A program made the translations under genes and the position numbers. 64,000 bases of DNA, from the NCBI GenBank assembly GCA_029964075.1, contig CM057138.1, forward strand, positions 6,752,932 through 6,816,931. The letters are read 5' to 3'. Below are positions 1-12,200 of this stretch, one piece after another. The notes under the pieces were generated by a model. That model did not search any database. It saw only the letters and a list, made by a program, of their open reading frames with translations, and had not been told where the DNA came from. Each line of letters starts with the position of its first letter. Within the stretch, counting starts at the first letter, position 1. This DNA is from Patiria pectinifera. Lineage: Eukaryota; Echinodermata; Asteroidea; Valvatida; Asterinidae.

Positions 1-795
1 GGCGGCTCTAGTGTTTCCCTATCTACATCGCCTTCACCCACAGGCGTCAACAAACCAGCCATGGTTCCTCTCTTCACTACACATTCCCTTTTCCCGGGGT
101 TGAAAACTCGGATAGGCAACGTCTCCTCGTTGGCCTTCACAAGTACTCGCGCAACCACCATGCCCTTGTCCGCTATCTCATTCCTCTCCGCTGGTTCAAT
201 AACTGCTAACCCACCATATGCCTTTCCACCGGTCATATATCCTGGCACCAATGCCTCGTGGCCGGCGGGAACTCTCGTTGTCTCGCTGACGAACACTCTC
301 GCACAGATTCCTCTTCCCTCTGTGTCATTGGACCTAATTCTTTCTCCGTTTACCTGTAGTTCTAATGTTTGGAAGTCTAGGATGCCCTTGGTTCTGAGCA
401 GAAAATCCATCCCCAAAATCCCGTTGATTTTGCCGGTGTTCCCGAACACAGCATTTACCTGACAGGTAGTCCTGCCAACCTGAATTTCTACCCAGGAACT
501 GCCGATCGTCTCCATCGTACTGCCATCAGCATTGCACACTCTAGCACCTTCCATTGTCAACATTGGCCTGCTCTCCTTTGGTATTAGGTAGTAGAGTTCT
601 GATGAAAGCACGGTGTCCGTTGCCCCTGTGTCAACCAACAAATTAATCCTGACTCCTCTTACACCTGCACGCACAAACAGGCCCGTGCGTGCTTTGTCAT
701 ATCGAAATGACTGATGCACACCATCTCCCTCACCTAAACTCTCCCGTGCGCTGTTTCCAACGGCGCCTCCTGGCCCCGATTTCCATCCAGCTTTC
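1..795 (-). CDS. pol: Gypsy pol, protease region (partial)
   Basis: This frame lies -1 to gag and is open from at least 795 to the window edge with no stop. It carries the retropepsin active-site motif DTGA (codons at 632-621, context LLVDTGATDTVLS) and a downstream ILGMDFL motif typical of the protease C-terminal half. Reverse transcriptase, RNase H and integrase would follow to the left. It has no ATG of its own in the overlap, so translation probably uses -1 frameshifting from gag. The start given is approximate. Confidence 0.82.
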
Positions 796-1789
796 CCTGG
801 GGCCGTCGAGTCAGCTGGTCGTCGTTTCCCGAGTTCTTTCTGTTATCGGGAATGTGTCGTGGACAATTGCGGGCGAAGTGTCCTTTCTCCTTGCATTTAT
901 AACAAGAATCATTTCGCCTTCGGTTGGCGCCAGTCGAGGTCTCCATCTTCTCCATCCACACCTTCATCTCGCAGTGGTTGTCTATGATGGACTCCTTTAA
1001 AAGGCGCTGATCTTCCATCACGTCTCTCAGGGAATTTAAGTCTTCGTTCTCCACTACTCTAGCAAGCTTGGAACATCTTCCGCCTCTATGTTCCTCTATC
1101 TTGAGGAAACCTTCAGTGTGGAGCGCTGCTTCCAGTGACGATGGCCTTGCTCTAAAAATCCCCTCCCTGATGGCTTGCTCCTCCACCGCGTCCGAGAAAT
1201 GGCCTCGGGCCAGGCGATCCCTGCCCTCTTCAGTTAACTCCGGGTAGGCGAGTGCAGTAAGATCACGAATGGCCTGACCAAGTTCCTGTAAAGATTCCCT
1301 AGGACCTTGTCGCCTATGGCGTAGCTCCGTGAGATGATTCTCGGCGAGCTGTCCAGGGCCGAATCTCCTCTCTAATAGTCTAACCAATTCAGAATAGGTG
1401 ACGTGGCTTCCACCTCCCAGGTTCCCTAACACCTTTACTGCGGACCCTTGCAAGCTCGCCGCCAGAAAAACCTTGGCCTGGCTGTCCGTCCAGTTATTCG
1501 CCAATCTGCAGGCTTCAAAGTGTTGTTTGTAGTCGCGCCATGGGGTCTTACCATTGAACCTGTCTGGCACTATATTCGGACGTTTCGTCACCTCTGTGTA
1601 ATCAGTACTCGTCACCAGCTCATTCACCTTCCTTTCTACCACCTGGCGTAGGGATGAATTACCCTCGCGTGCCGTTGAGCCTCTTGCCGACTGCGATGAC
1701 TCACTAAACGGTGAAGTCTTCTGCCGGCATACAGTGGATCGTCCCCGTGGCTCCCACGATGGTAAACTGTCATTCACCAGGTCATCCAT
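734..1789 (-). CDS. gag: Gypsy gag capsid/nucleocapsid protein
   Basis: A frame of about 350 codons. The middle matches the retrotransposon gag/capsid (PNMA-like) fold: FNGKTPWRDYKQHFE, then a region ending with LTELRHRRQGPRESL. Near residue 297 there is a CCHC zinc knuckle (C-X2-C-X4-H-X4-C: CYKCKEKGHFARNC) for RNA binding. It packages element RNA into particles. The frame stops at 734-736, while the protease frame is already open in the -1 frame. Confidence 0.88.
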   Translation of the reverse strand: MDDLVNDSLPSWEPRGRSTVCRQKTSPFSESSQSARGSTAREGNSSLRQVVERKVNELVTSTDYTEVTKRPNIVPDRFNGKTPWRDYKQHFEACRLANNWTDSQAKVFLAASLQGSAVKVLGNLGGGSHVTYSELVRLLERRFGPGQLAENHLTELRHRRQGPRESLQELGQAIRDLTALAYPELTEEGRDRLARGHFSDAVEEQAIREGIFRARPSSLEAALHTEGFLKIEEHRGGRCSKLARVVENEDLNSLRDVMEDQRLLKESIIDNHCEMKVWMEKMETSTGANRRRNDSCYKCKEKGHFARNCPRHIPDNRKNSGNDDQLTRRPQGKLDGNRGQEAPLETAHGRV

Positions 1790-2127
1790 CAATGATTCAT
1801 TCGAATATGTCGATTGTGATGCGACCGGGGTAGGCGCACATTGGTTCGCGGCCTAGGCGTAGGCGCTAGAGTATGACGTGCCATGGTTCGCGGCCTTGGC
1901 GTAGGCGCTAGTATACTGTCTCCGGCATTACTACCAAACTGAGCAATCATCGACGCACCTTCTGGGTGGAACCCCGAGTCCTTTACCAATGCCTCCTGAA
2001 GCTGCAGTTTGATTCGACGATTCTCTGCCCGGAGCTGCACAAGCTCCTCAACGCTGGTCTCTCCATCTCTTTCTCCCCTCTGCATCACGTCAACTGCTAC
2101 TTCATCGTCGAAGTCAATCAAACTCAT
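1789..2127 (-). pseudogene. Gypsy gag N-terminal frame, probably split from main gag by a frameshift
   Basis: A 112-codon frame from an ATG at 2127. It has an acidic start, a predicted coiled-coil stretch (about residues 27-45, rich in E, L, R and Q), and a 14-residue direct repeat (LAPTPRPRT plus linker, a 42-bp tandem duplication at about 1838-1915). It stops at 1789-1791, overlapping the first ATG of the main gag frame. The gag frame stays open for about 60 nt upstream of that ATG and lies in the -1 frame. Either an indel has broken one gag, or two overlapping frames are used. I favour an indel. Confidence 0.6.
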
Positions 2128-2230
2128 CGTCGCCTTGTTGTGGCCAATATTCCGTTATTGGCGCCTTTTAGGTGTAGGTTGTAACTTTTGTATTTCCTCT
2201 GTACTTGCTTGTGGTGACGCTACAGTGTCA

Positions 2231-2248
2231 ATCCCACTTCTGACACCA
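2231..2248 (-). other. Primer-binding site, tRNA-Leu
   Basis: On the plus strand this is ATCCCACTTCTGACACCA, which equals the 3' end of a metazoan tRNA-Leu including the CCA tail. On the element strand it is the complementary 18-nt primer site, 2 bp inside the LTR. Confidence 0.85.
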
Positions 2249-2250
2249 TT

Positions 2251-2957
2251 TGTGGCGGTTTCGTCTCTTTGTCCCTGCAACCCGGTCGGGCCAGCCCACG
2301 CCAGCGAGCGGTCTAGCGTTAGAAGGCCGGCGACGCCGATCCGTTTTGGCGGCAGTTTACCGCCTGGCCCGCAGCACACCACTAAGTTCAATCAACCACA
2401 CCCAAGCCTAATCTCTTCACACCTCGTTGGACGGGGGACGACAACAATAATGGGGGGACAGACACAATAGATACAGGGCAAGGCTTCTTCTTTATTCTAA
2501 AACACGTGTGCCTTTACTAAGGCGCTTCACCTATCGTGCATCTCTACGCCTCGCACAATTAACGTTGAATTACATAGAGTGTGAATTACTGATTCTTTGA
2601 GGATTTATTAGTTGTCGATCACTTAATTAACCAATTCACAGTGTGGTCCTAAAGTGAATTACCTATACTGGTTTGGGTCTCGGCTGCAAATACAACTCAC
2701 ACTTACTCCACGTAAGGCTCTTTCCCCGGAGTTTACGGGACCCAATTGCTCAGCTTGATTGACACGTCTGCTCAGGACGGCTGCCACGCGGGAAGAGAAC
2801 AAGTCACGCCTGCTTCCTGCTTTTATACATAAATGCCACGCCTGGCTGGTACCCTCCAACGTCGTGCTAAACACATATAACGGTTGGACACCAACTAGGG
2901 TATAATTAACCAACTACAATTCGAGTCTCGCATTAATCGAATCTGCATTACGTTACA
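2251..2957 (-). repeat. 5' LTR of the gypsy element
   Basis: On the minus strand the repeat starts TGTAACG (at 2957) and ends GCCACA (at 2251), the usual TG..CA ends. It ends 2 bp before the primer-binding site. It has a TATAAAAG box at 2820-2827 (minus) and an AATAAA poly-A signal at 2491-2496 (minus), spaced as expected for an LTR promoter and terminator. The outer boundary is inferred from the terminal dinucleotides, because the second LTR is outside the window. Confidence 0.75.
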
Positions 2958-3238
2958 ATAACTTTCTCCTTCCAAAGTCATAGAAAAGACATAGAGTTTC
3001 ATTTTGAGATTTCTGTGGGAACACTAAATGGCGGATTCAGGATTTTTCAAAGAGTCCAATTCCAGTGCTTTGTGTTGTTTACTTGAAGATGGTACTTGTG
3101 CACAAGAGTCAGTGTTGGCATTCTAAATGCATTGAGTTGATTTGTTCACCTTGTCAGTTTCTGTTGTGATTCATTTGACGATATGATGAGTCACATCCAA
3201 CGTTACTGATCCCTGTAAATGCTCCTTGTTGTATACAG

Positions 3239-6200
3239 GGGTTGCCAGGTCGTAATGGCTCAGCAGGACTTGATGGACTGCCGGGAGAAAAGGTCAGGAG
3301 TTGTTAAGAGTTATTAAACAAACATTCAAACTGTGTTTGATGTATGGTGTTGATGGCAATTCTACCCTGAACCTGGTAGACATCCCTGTACTAGATCACC
3401 TTCATGCCATAAGATACAAGTGCTGATCATTGCAAAGCATGAGATATGTAGTTTAAGGCTTGTGCACATTGATGTGCATAATAATGGCAGACACACCAGG
3501 CACATGGAAAGATACTTGCATTAGGGCCAATCACAATTTAAATGAAAGTTTGCTATGATGGTGGTTGCCACTTTCAGAAAATGTTATTAGCTCACAGCCA
3601 TTTAATGCATTGGTTTATGGTTTGTGTCTTTAAACTGCTGTTAATTTTTTTTGATGTCCTATACCTGTATGCAATGCAGGGACCCAAAGGTGTAGAAGGT
3701 GTATATGGTGCAGCTGGTGCTGATGGAATTGTGGTAATTATATTAATGAGATTAAATGAATCAAATTAGGTTTTGCCCTTCACCGGCATATAAACACTGT
3801 ATACTCAGTGTGTTACCTCCCGAGTGAAAGTTGGAAAAAATCACTCGGGTGGGACTCGAACCCACAACCACCTGCTTTCTAGTGCAGACGTCTTACCACT
3901 CGACCACCAAGCTAACGGGATCGGTTGGCCAGTCCCACCGGAGTGATTTTTTCCAACTTTCACTTGGGAGGTAACACAATGAGTATACAGTGTTTATACG
4001 TTGGTTAAGGGCAAAACCTAATTTGATTTATATCACCCCGACGCAAAAATTCCATCTCATGAAGAGATTAACTGACATGAACTTCTTCACCATGGGAGTT
4101 CCTTTATTGCCTAGAACAGAGTTCCTGTGTATTGCATTTGACATTGCCTAAGCTACACTCAAGTCTTTTTTAAGACCCCAAATACACTTAATTCAAAGGT
4201 GTACAGCTGGAATCAAGAATTAGTACAAAGGTTGTGCTGGCTTGGTACATTTTAATGAGTAGGATTATGATTGTTGGGCTCAAAAGCTGAAAGCTGGTTC
4301 ATACTCGGCCTGAATTTGTGGCATCATGGCAAATTTTAAAATTTTAGAAAGTTGACCACAGTTCAAATGGGGAGAAATTCCAGCGAATGTTTCGTGCCAT
4401 GAAATTTGCTGCGCATTTGAATTCGTTTGAAGTATGAACCTGCCTTGAGACAGGTATGCCAGAAATGCGCTAATATTTGATCAAAAGAAAGTTGACTCCA
4501 GCTGTGAATAAACGTAATACCTATGTTCTGTTTTTTTTGTGTTGGTTGTAGGGACTGAGGGGCATACCCGGTGAGAAGGGAGAGATGGGTGCACTAGGAC
4601 CCCCAGCCCCACCGGGTTTCCCAGGCTACTTCGGAATCATGGGCCCTAAGGGAAGAGTGGTGGGTACACTATGATCAACTGTAGTCGCATTTGTAGTCAC
4701 AGTAGTTTCAAGTGCATACAACAGTTTCCAAAAGTTATACATATATATCGTCTGTGTACCTGTTAATGAGGCATCAAGTTTCCGAGGTTTGACCTTGTAG
4801 CGACGCACACACGCAGATTTGTACCACACAACCAGTTGATTTGTTGTGTGAGGGTACGTTTTCCACCGCAAGCCCAATGACTTTGGGAACCGAAGGCTAT
4901 GTCGGTGTTCTTCTCTTGCTTGAAACAAATCCTTACACTCTCGAAAACCGGTACATCAAGGATATATATGAAGTTGGATCAGCAAAGAAACATTGCTTCA
5001 GAATTGAAAAAAAAAAATCTTAGGATTAGTCGGTATCTAACTGATTGAGAATATTTCTTGCACAATAGATTGGCAATAAGATGAATAATGCAAGCTTTGA
5101 TTTGTTTTTCTTGGAGGCAGGGATTGCGAGGTCGGCAAAATCGCAGGGGTTTCAAGGGAGCCAAGGGAAATCGGGGCGTGAAGGGCCCTAAAGGAAGCAA
5201 GGGCAAGAAAGGATCTCGAGGCCCTGAAGTAGGTGGATTGTGCACTGCTACCGGCTGACTACTGTAAAATAACAAAACCCTTGAAACATCACTAGTGAAA
5301 AACATAACATACAAAGTTGAGTGCTTGTATCCACCATACAGGAGATGGGTGCTGCATTAGTGTTACCTGGGCTCATCATTGCAACTGCCTTTAATCAATT
5401 TACGTGGCCAATGTTGCATAAGGTTAGATGATGACATATAGACTACATTCCCAGATTATAATTAGCTTTTGTGTGCATTTCTTTTTCTTTTGTCTTTCTG
5501 TTTCTCTTTACACTCACCATGATATTGAGTTGCGCAATGTAGTATTAAAGACACATAGGATCATTTGGGTTTATCCCAAAAGTAACATAGTTATTATCGA
5601 AAAGTTTACTGGGATTAAAGATGGTACTGGTAACGCCCGGGGAAATTATTTCATCTGGCTTGCTGTCGTCTAGAAGAAATCAAGAACTGTAGGTGATTTT
5701 CAACTATCAGTCAATCGTTGGCAATAGAGTTATATAGATGAAATCATGTTCAGTGATCAACCGGTTTTGCCTGCTTTTTCACTGTTTTCTCGAAAAGTGT
5801 AATATCCACTAAACTGAAACTTCAACAGGTTAGGTTTTGAACTTCCTCTTCGGATTTTCAGTGGTGTTTTTATTGGAAACGAACAAAATACATGAAATGT
5901 AAATGATCCTATTTGCCTTTCAAGCAAGTTGCTCATGTCATTTATATAACATGTTTTATTTTTCTGATTCCCCTGGCAGGGTCGGGAGGGATACAAGGGA
6001 GCATTAGGAGAACCAGGCTACATCATCGATGGAGAGGATGGTATTGATGGAATCAAGGGCCCAGTTGGCATGAAAGGAGAAAAGGTAACAGTCATTTAAT
6101 CAATCAGGAGGATGGGGCAGCTCTCCTAATAGCCCCACACCCCAGCCCCCTCCCCAAAAAAGGGGGAGGGGGAAGAGAAGAAGAGGCCCTAAACAAGTAC

Positions 6201-9200
6201 TATAATTTGAAATTAGTGTAAATGAAAGTGATCAGAAGGGGTCAAAATTACAGCTATTTACAGTGCATAGTGTACAGTGTCCCTTAGTGTCAAATGAGGT
6301 CCAATCAGCCTCGGCTAACCCCCCTCCCCACCCTGTGCCACTGCTATTTATACCTGGAGTTAACAGATCAAGTCCTGTTACAGTAAATTTCGACACAAAT
6401 TTGACAATGTGACAAATCTGTCCAAAACCTGAATTTTAAGCAATTCGATATATTTTTACATTTTATGATATTTTCTATATAATCTATCAAATATCAAGAC
6501 ACAAGAACCGTTCATTAATGATGCTAATTGAACACAGAGTAACAAATATGTGGCGATTTCGTCACTTGGTCTCTTTGATTTTACACGTGGGCTAACCTTT
6601 CACAGTTGCACTAGCCTTTGTGTTTTGCAGTTTGATAAGGTGAGGGGTCTGCATTCTAAAATGTAAAACACATGCTAAGTATGTGTGACGAATGTGTGCA
6701 TGCTCTTATCTTCCATTTTGATGAAGTGACAAATATATTTAGTAATTACTACCTCCTTAATTAAACATGTTTTTATGAAAACGGAGACAAGGTATGGATG
6801 TTTAACTATTGGGCTATCGCATCAGTTGTAAATTTCAATTTTGGGGGAAAAACCTTGTGAAAAGACAATTTTTAAATTGACCAATTTGAAAACTTTGCTG
6901 CTTTGTTGGTACATTTCTCACTTTGTCAAAGTGATGTCAATTTCTGTGCCCGTTCTGATCTTTTCAAACATGATGGAAACATCGTATCCTATTTAAATTC
7001 ATTCCAGTAGTTTTATCAGGTTTTGATTTGGTATTTGTGACAGGGTGATCGTGGACTTCAGGGACCACAAGGACCATTAGGCAGAGCAGGCTACTCAGTG
7101 ACTGGTGCCAGTGGGCCATATGGACCCCCAGGGGAAAGAGGGCCTAAGGTAAGCAATGAGTTTATACTCAAATGAGGATCAGGTCCCCAAGACATACATA
7201 TCAGGGCTGAGCCTCATTATGAGGCAATAAAGTGTAAAGGAAAAGTGTCCAAGTATAAACTGCTATTTACAATCAAAAACATGACAGCAATGTTGTGTGA
7301 ATGTGTGTAACAACCAAAATTGTTTATTGTTATTAATTTACTGTACTGTGTACTGTACTGTCTACCTATCTGACAATGGCGGACACTCATGTCAATAAAA
7401 TGAAGTGGGTACACCAGACTCAAAACCCAATGGGTACATCGATCAGGCCACAAACTTTGGGTATATCAAACCCCAAATACACGGAAGCAATCAGATTCAC
7501 TTGAGATCTATGAAACTTTCAATTCTACAGAAGTTATTGGAGACAGGTGTGTTCCTACTAATGGAAAAATGGTGGCTATGATTTGTCACAAGTTTTTTCA
7601 TTCCTTATTTGTATATTAGTGCAAACATGATTTGCATAAATGGTTAAAGGTCACAATGCAAATTTGAAACTTTTTTGCATGTCAAGGACCAATCCCTGTG
7701 TGTTTAGAACAAATTTTGTAAAATGAACTCAGTTTGCAGGAAGTGAGCAGTAAGTGTTTTGCTGAGTAATCTGATGAAACAGACATTGATTCATTTCCCT
7801 AATTTGAATACAAGTGATAATACTAATAATACAGAGTATTTGTGTAGCACTCTAACTTTTAAAGAAAGTACCACAGCGCTTTACACAAAATGGACGAATA
7901 AACCAAAACAGAACAAAAAATAAACCACAAGCAAACTACACGAAAGAAGCGATAACAAATCAATTAAACAGATGGGTTTTCAGGGATTTTTTGAATGTTG
8001 CTAGTGAGCTAGAGTGGTGGATGATATAGGGTAAATTGTTCCAGAGTTTTGGGGCAGCAGCATGGAAGCTTTTCTCTCCAGTGGAAGTGTGAGTTTTTGG
8101 TACATGGAGTAATCTGGTGATTGTAGATGATCGGAGGCATCTGGTCGGCTTGTAGAGCTGAATGAGTTTAGTTAAGTATGAAGGTGCAGAGTCAGTGTTA
8201 AACATTGGTACATTTCCATGAGTACGAGTCCTCAAATATTGAGAGAGCAAATCGCTCTTCCTTAAAATCTACGGATAAAACAGTGGTAAACGAGGGTCAA
8301 CTGAATAACCAGTAAAACTTCCTCAAAATAAATCATGAAACACGGAAATACATACACAGACAAGAGAGATCAAGTTCTGTGAATAAGCTTGCAAAGATCG
8401 GTTCAAATCGTTTTTTTGTGGTTTTTTACGATGTCTATTTCGGTCATTCTGCACCGGCCACAACAAAAAACAACAGTGCATTGCACTCACACCGTGGCGG
8501 CGACTATTTACATGACTTTCATGCATTTTTCATCATGCTTCATTGGGGACAGCGCTGGCGGCGCAGCGCTGCCAGTGCACACTGCACCCCCGTCACGGTA
8601 CATGTTTTTGCAGCTCAGTACAAGTACGTGCATTTCTATAAGTTTATCTTTTTTTGATTTCTGTTCTAAAGGGTCCCAAGGGAGAGCTAGGAGCTCCAGG
8701 TATACCTGCCCAGCCTGGAGAAGAGTTGGTCCAAGGACCTCCGGTAAGTCAAAGTAGCATTAACTCTCATTCTGTCCTTTAATTGATTGGCTGAGACCAG
8801 GTCACATGGTTTTATATTCTTTTTTAATTTCCATATGCAAACAGACTATGAAGTAGGGCCAAAACGTACTTGCCCCATCACAACTGAAGTACTATTACTA
8901 TTGTAACCGGAGAGTTGTGCTATTTGTGTGAATACATATGTATGTGCATGTTTTGCTTGATGACATGAGTTTACTGGTTCAAGCATTTTGTGGGGGAATT
9001 TGCTGAAATGAAAGTTTATTCCGTCTCTTACTTTCAAGTTTATATTGAAGCAGAATTGTATTGCTTGAATGTGGATTTATGTCTGTGACTGTGCAGAATT
9101 TATGGAGGAGGTGTTTTAAATTAAATGTTGGACTCTTTCCCTTGTTTACCTTGGAAAAATGAATGAGTTGGCAGTCCCTGAATTTGTTAATGTCTTTGTC

Positions 9201-12200
9201 TAACACACTGGCCTGGGATCAAAGGCTATTGACAGTAAGTTGCTTGAAGTAAGACCACATTATTGTTCCTGAATTATTCTCAAACAAATATCCATTCAAG
9301 ATGATCTTGCATAAATTGACAGGCCAAAAGGCTTTGTTTTTTAAATGACGGAACTTTTAAACAATTTTGTTTTGTTGGTACAAACAGGGACCTCCAGGAC
9401 CCCGTGGTCCTCCAGGGCCTCCTGGTAAACCTGGCAAGATAAAGGTAAGCTACATGCTAATATGAGATAGATCTGTGAGCAACATTGGAAATGTTTAGTC
9501 TCTTAATAATACATACTGATCCATCCCTGCAAATCAAGAGAGCACATTATTTAAGTGGGTCTGCTAAGAACCACTCAATCAAAAAAGAAAGTTTGTTTTA
9601 TTTGCAGAACGTCCATCTATTGATACATGTATTTCACTAAAGAAACATCTGATCTCATATAAATCTATCATATTTTGTTATGCATACTTTGTTTGTGATA
9701 TCTAGGGATTAAGATTTCAACAAATAACTTGGGAATTTTTTTTAGGATTCTTGTGTTATTTAGCAGTGCCATATTGACCAAAAATTATTTTTCATATTGA
9801 CCAGCAAGTATTGGAAATTTGTGAACAGTGATTAAGAACAGTGTAACAAAGGGCTCATTAGCCCCACAAGTGTAACGGAAGAGCCTTGACTAAAAATCGC
9901 AAGGCCCTGAACTCTCAAGGCCCTCAAGCCTCGAGGCCAAGGCCCTAAAATCCAGCCTTAAGGCAGCCTTAAGGCCAAGGCCCAGCATCAAGGCACTACA
10001 TCACTGATTAAGAAACAGTCCTCATCCACTGTTTTGATGTTAAGTGTCTTTGTCAATAATTCATAAATACTAGCATATCCAAAACTGCCTCCAGTCTCGT
10101 GCAAAATCAGTTAACCACAGAGTAACACGAAAAAGCTATTCTATCCCAAGACAACTTTTTGAGAGCACTTAAATCTTTGGTGAAATTTTGCATGCCCACA
10201 TGCTTAAAAAAAGGTTTTCTGCCACCAACATCTACTAGGGGCATTTGAGCATGTCAACAAATTGTGCAAGATATAAACTTTCCCCAAAAAAGGCCCACCA
10301 AAGTGTGATGTTGTTCCATATTAGCTAAAAAGCTACTCAACCCTACCCCTCCGGGTTTGGTCAAATCGTATCAAAATTAGAGGATTCAAGACTGTTAGGG
10401 TTAACGCATTCATCATCATCATTGCCATTGAATGGCTTTTTACTGATACACAAGTATCAACAAATGGGCAATTACTTTTGTTGTAAATTGATTGTCAATG
10501 CTTTCTCCTTCATTTATCGCTGACGTTATTTTTTATAGGGTGAGAAAGGTGATATGGGTCCCAAAGGTGAAGCACCACGGGGCCCTAAGGGCCAGAAGGG
10601 CCAGAAAGGCCCACCAAATGACCCGCCGGTTAGAGGCCCTAAGGGACCAAAGGTAGGTGCATTACCTTTCCATGTTATGATTGTCTCCTCCCCCTTTTTA
10701 ACTTCTTGCCCCGCCCCCTCTTTTATTACAGTGAGTGTCTCTCATGTATGTATTAAAAGTTGTAGGAAATAATTGCAATGGAATTTTTAAGTTATAAGTC
10801 TGGAATGTTCTCACTGGTTTGACAAATCTAAATTTTGCTGCATCGGATGACAATAACCTTTACCCATACAGATCATGGAAACTCGCTTCATGAGTAGGCA
10901 GGCATTGAAAATGGGTATGGAAGTTACCACTCAACATACATGGATGTTTAATAAAAAAATATTTACAGACAATTTTATGGTTTTTTTTTAAATGTAAATC
11001 ATGTTCAATTCAGCCATTGGCTGGACTAATGATGTTTTAGTAATAAACCACTTTGAAATGAAATGAAGAAAATGAAAATTGTAGGTTTTATCCAATAATT
11101 GGAAAATTTCTAAATTATCGTAACATATAAAATGAAAAAATATTTCTTACTTATCACAACTTATATTAAATGAAAATAAAACTACTTACTTTATTTCACC
11201 TGCATTGCCCAGTAATCAAAACCTTTTTTATGAATAAGAGCAAAAGAATGAAATGTAGAACAGTTTGATATATTGATTGCATTCAGTAGCTATCTTTGAG
11301 ATATGCCTTGCTATGTTCATTCATTAATAATGAATACACAAGATGTGCACTCATGCACATCCCTGTCGAACAAAGGCATGTACCTCAAAGATGGCTGTAG
11401 TGCAAATGATCCACTTACTGTAATAAGAGAGACTTGTAGTATTCAGAGTACGGTTAACATTTGTTTTACAGAAGGCTAGAAGGACCGTTTGCATTCCCTG
11501 TGTTTTTATTCTAGAAACAACAGCTCTGAAAATCTGGCAAAGCGAGGGTTTTTCAAACTTGTCCCAGTTTGGATATTAACCAGTGTATTGTTATGTTCAC
11601 CTCTGCTAGGATCGGTCTTTCTCTCTTTGCAGGGTAACCCAACACCAGGACATCCTGGTAACCCAGGCCCACCAGGGCCACCAGGACCCGGCCCTGGTCC
11701 AATAGTAAGTATAGGATCATCTCCCTCTACCATAGTCAAAACATCCACATCCAGTATTACACCTCATACATATTTATGAGCCAAATGCACTTCGTTCATT
11801 GGCTGGTGGTCCAATGATGTAAATGTAGCTATCCTAGACACATGATGTTTTACATCTGTCTTGTGCAAAATTTGATCATTACTTGGCCAAATACAAGGGA
11901 AAGTAGATTTTGTTTATGTTGTTATCACATCATAAGTTTCCCTTGCCTGTAGTGATGGTCCATAGTTCTTGACAGATTAAGTTTTGAGGGAAGTATAGCT
12001 GGAAGTTGTATTGTTTCTTTTTCTCAACAGGGACCGCAGGGTTACAAAGGTGTGCAGGGCCCCAAGGGTATAAGGGTGAGTCTCATATTAATCCACTCAG
12101 TTATGAGTTCGCAATGGTGTGTGCACTTTCTGGGAACATACTTGGCTTAAGAAATTGACAAGAATTTCTGGGCATTTAAAATCACCGCCATACTACACAA

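Larger units (their letters stand above)
1..2957 (-). mobile_element. Ty3/gypsy LTR retrotransposon, 5' portion, truncated by window edge
   Basis: Read on the minus strand, the order is 5' LTR, tRNA-Leu primer-binding site, N-terminal gag frame, gag with a zinc knuckle, then the protease part of pol, which runs off the left edge. The 3' LTR, reverse transcriptase and integrase would lie left of the window, so the target-site duplication cannot be checked. The element lies antisense to and upstream of the first visible collagen exon, so it is probably in a collagen intron. The pol frame has no stop in the window, which suggests a fairly young copy, although the gag N-terminus is in a different frame. 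Confidence 0.9.

Noticed and set aside
61-462. 133-codon plus-strand frame
   Set aside because: A shadow of the gypsy protease/pol frame on the opposite strand.
2009-2470. 153-codon plus-strand frame over the gag start and LTR
   Set aside because: It lies antisense to the retrotransposon and has no recognisable domain.
9840-9995. AAGGCC-rich stretch resembling a Gly/Ala collagen exon
   Set aside because: No Gly-X-Y frame or splice borders. It is a simple local repeat.
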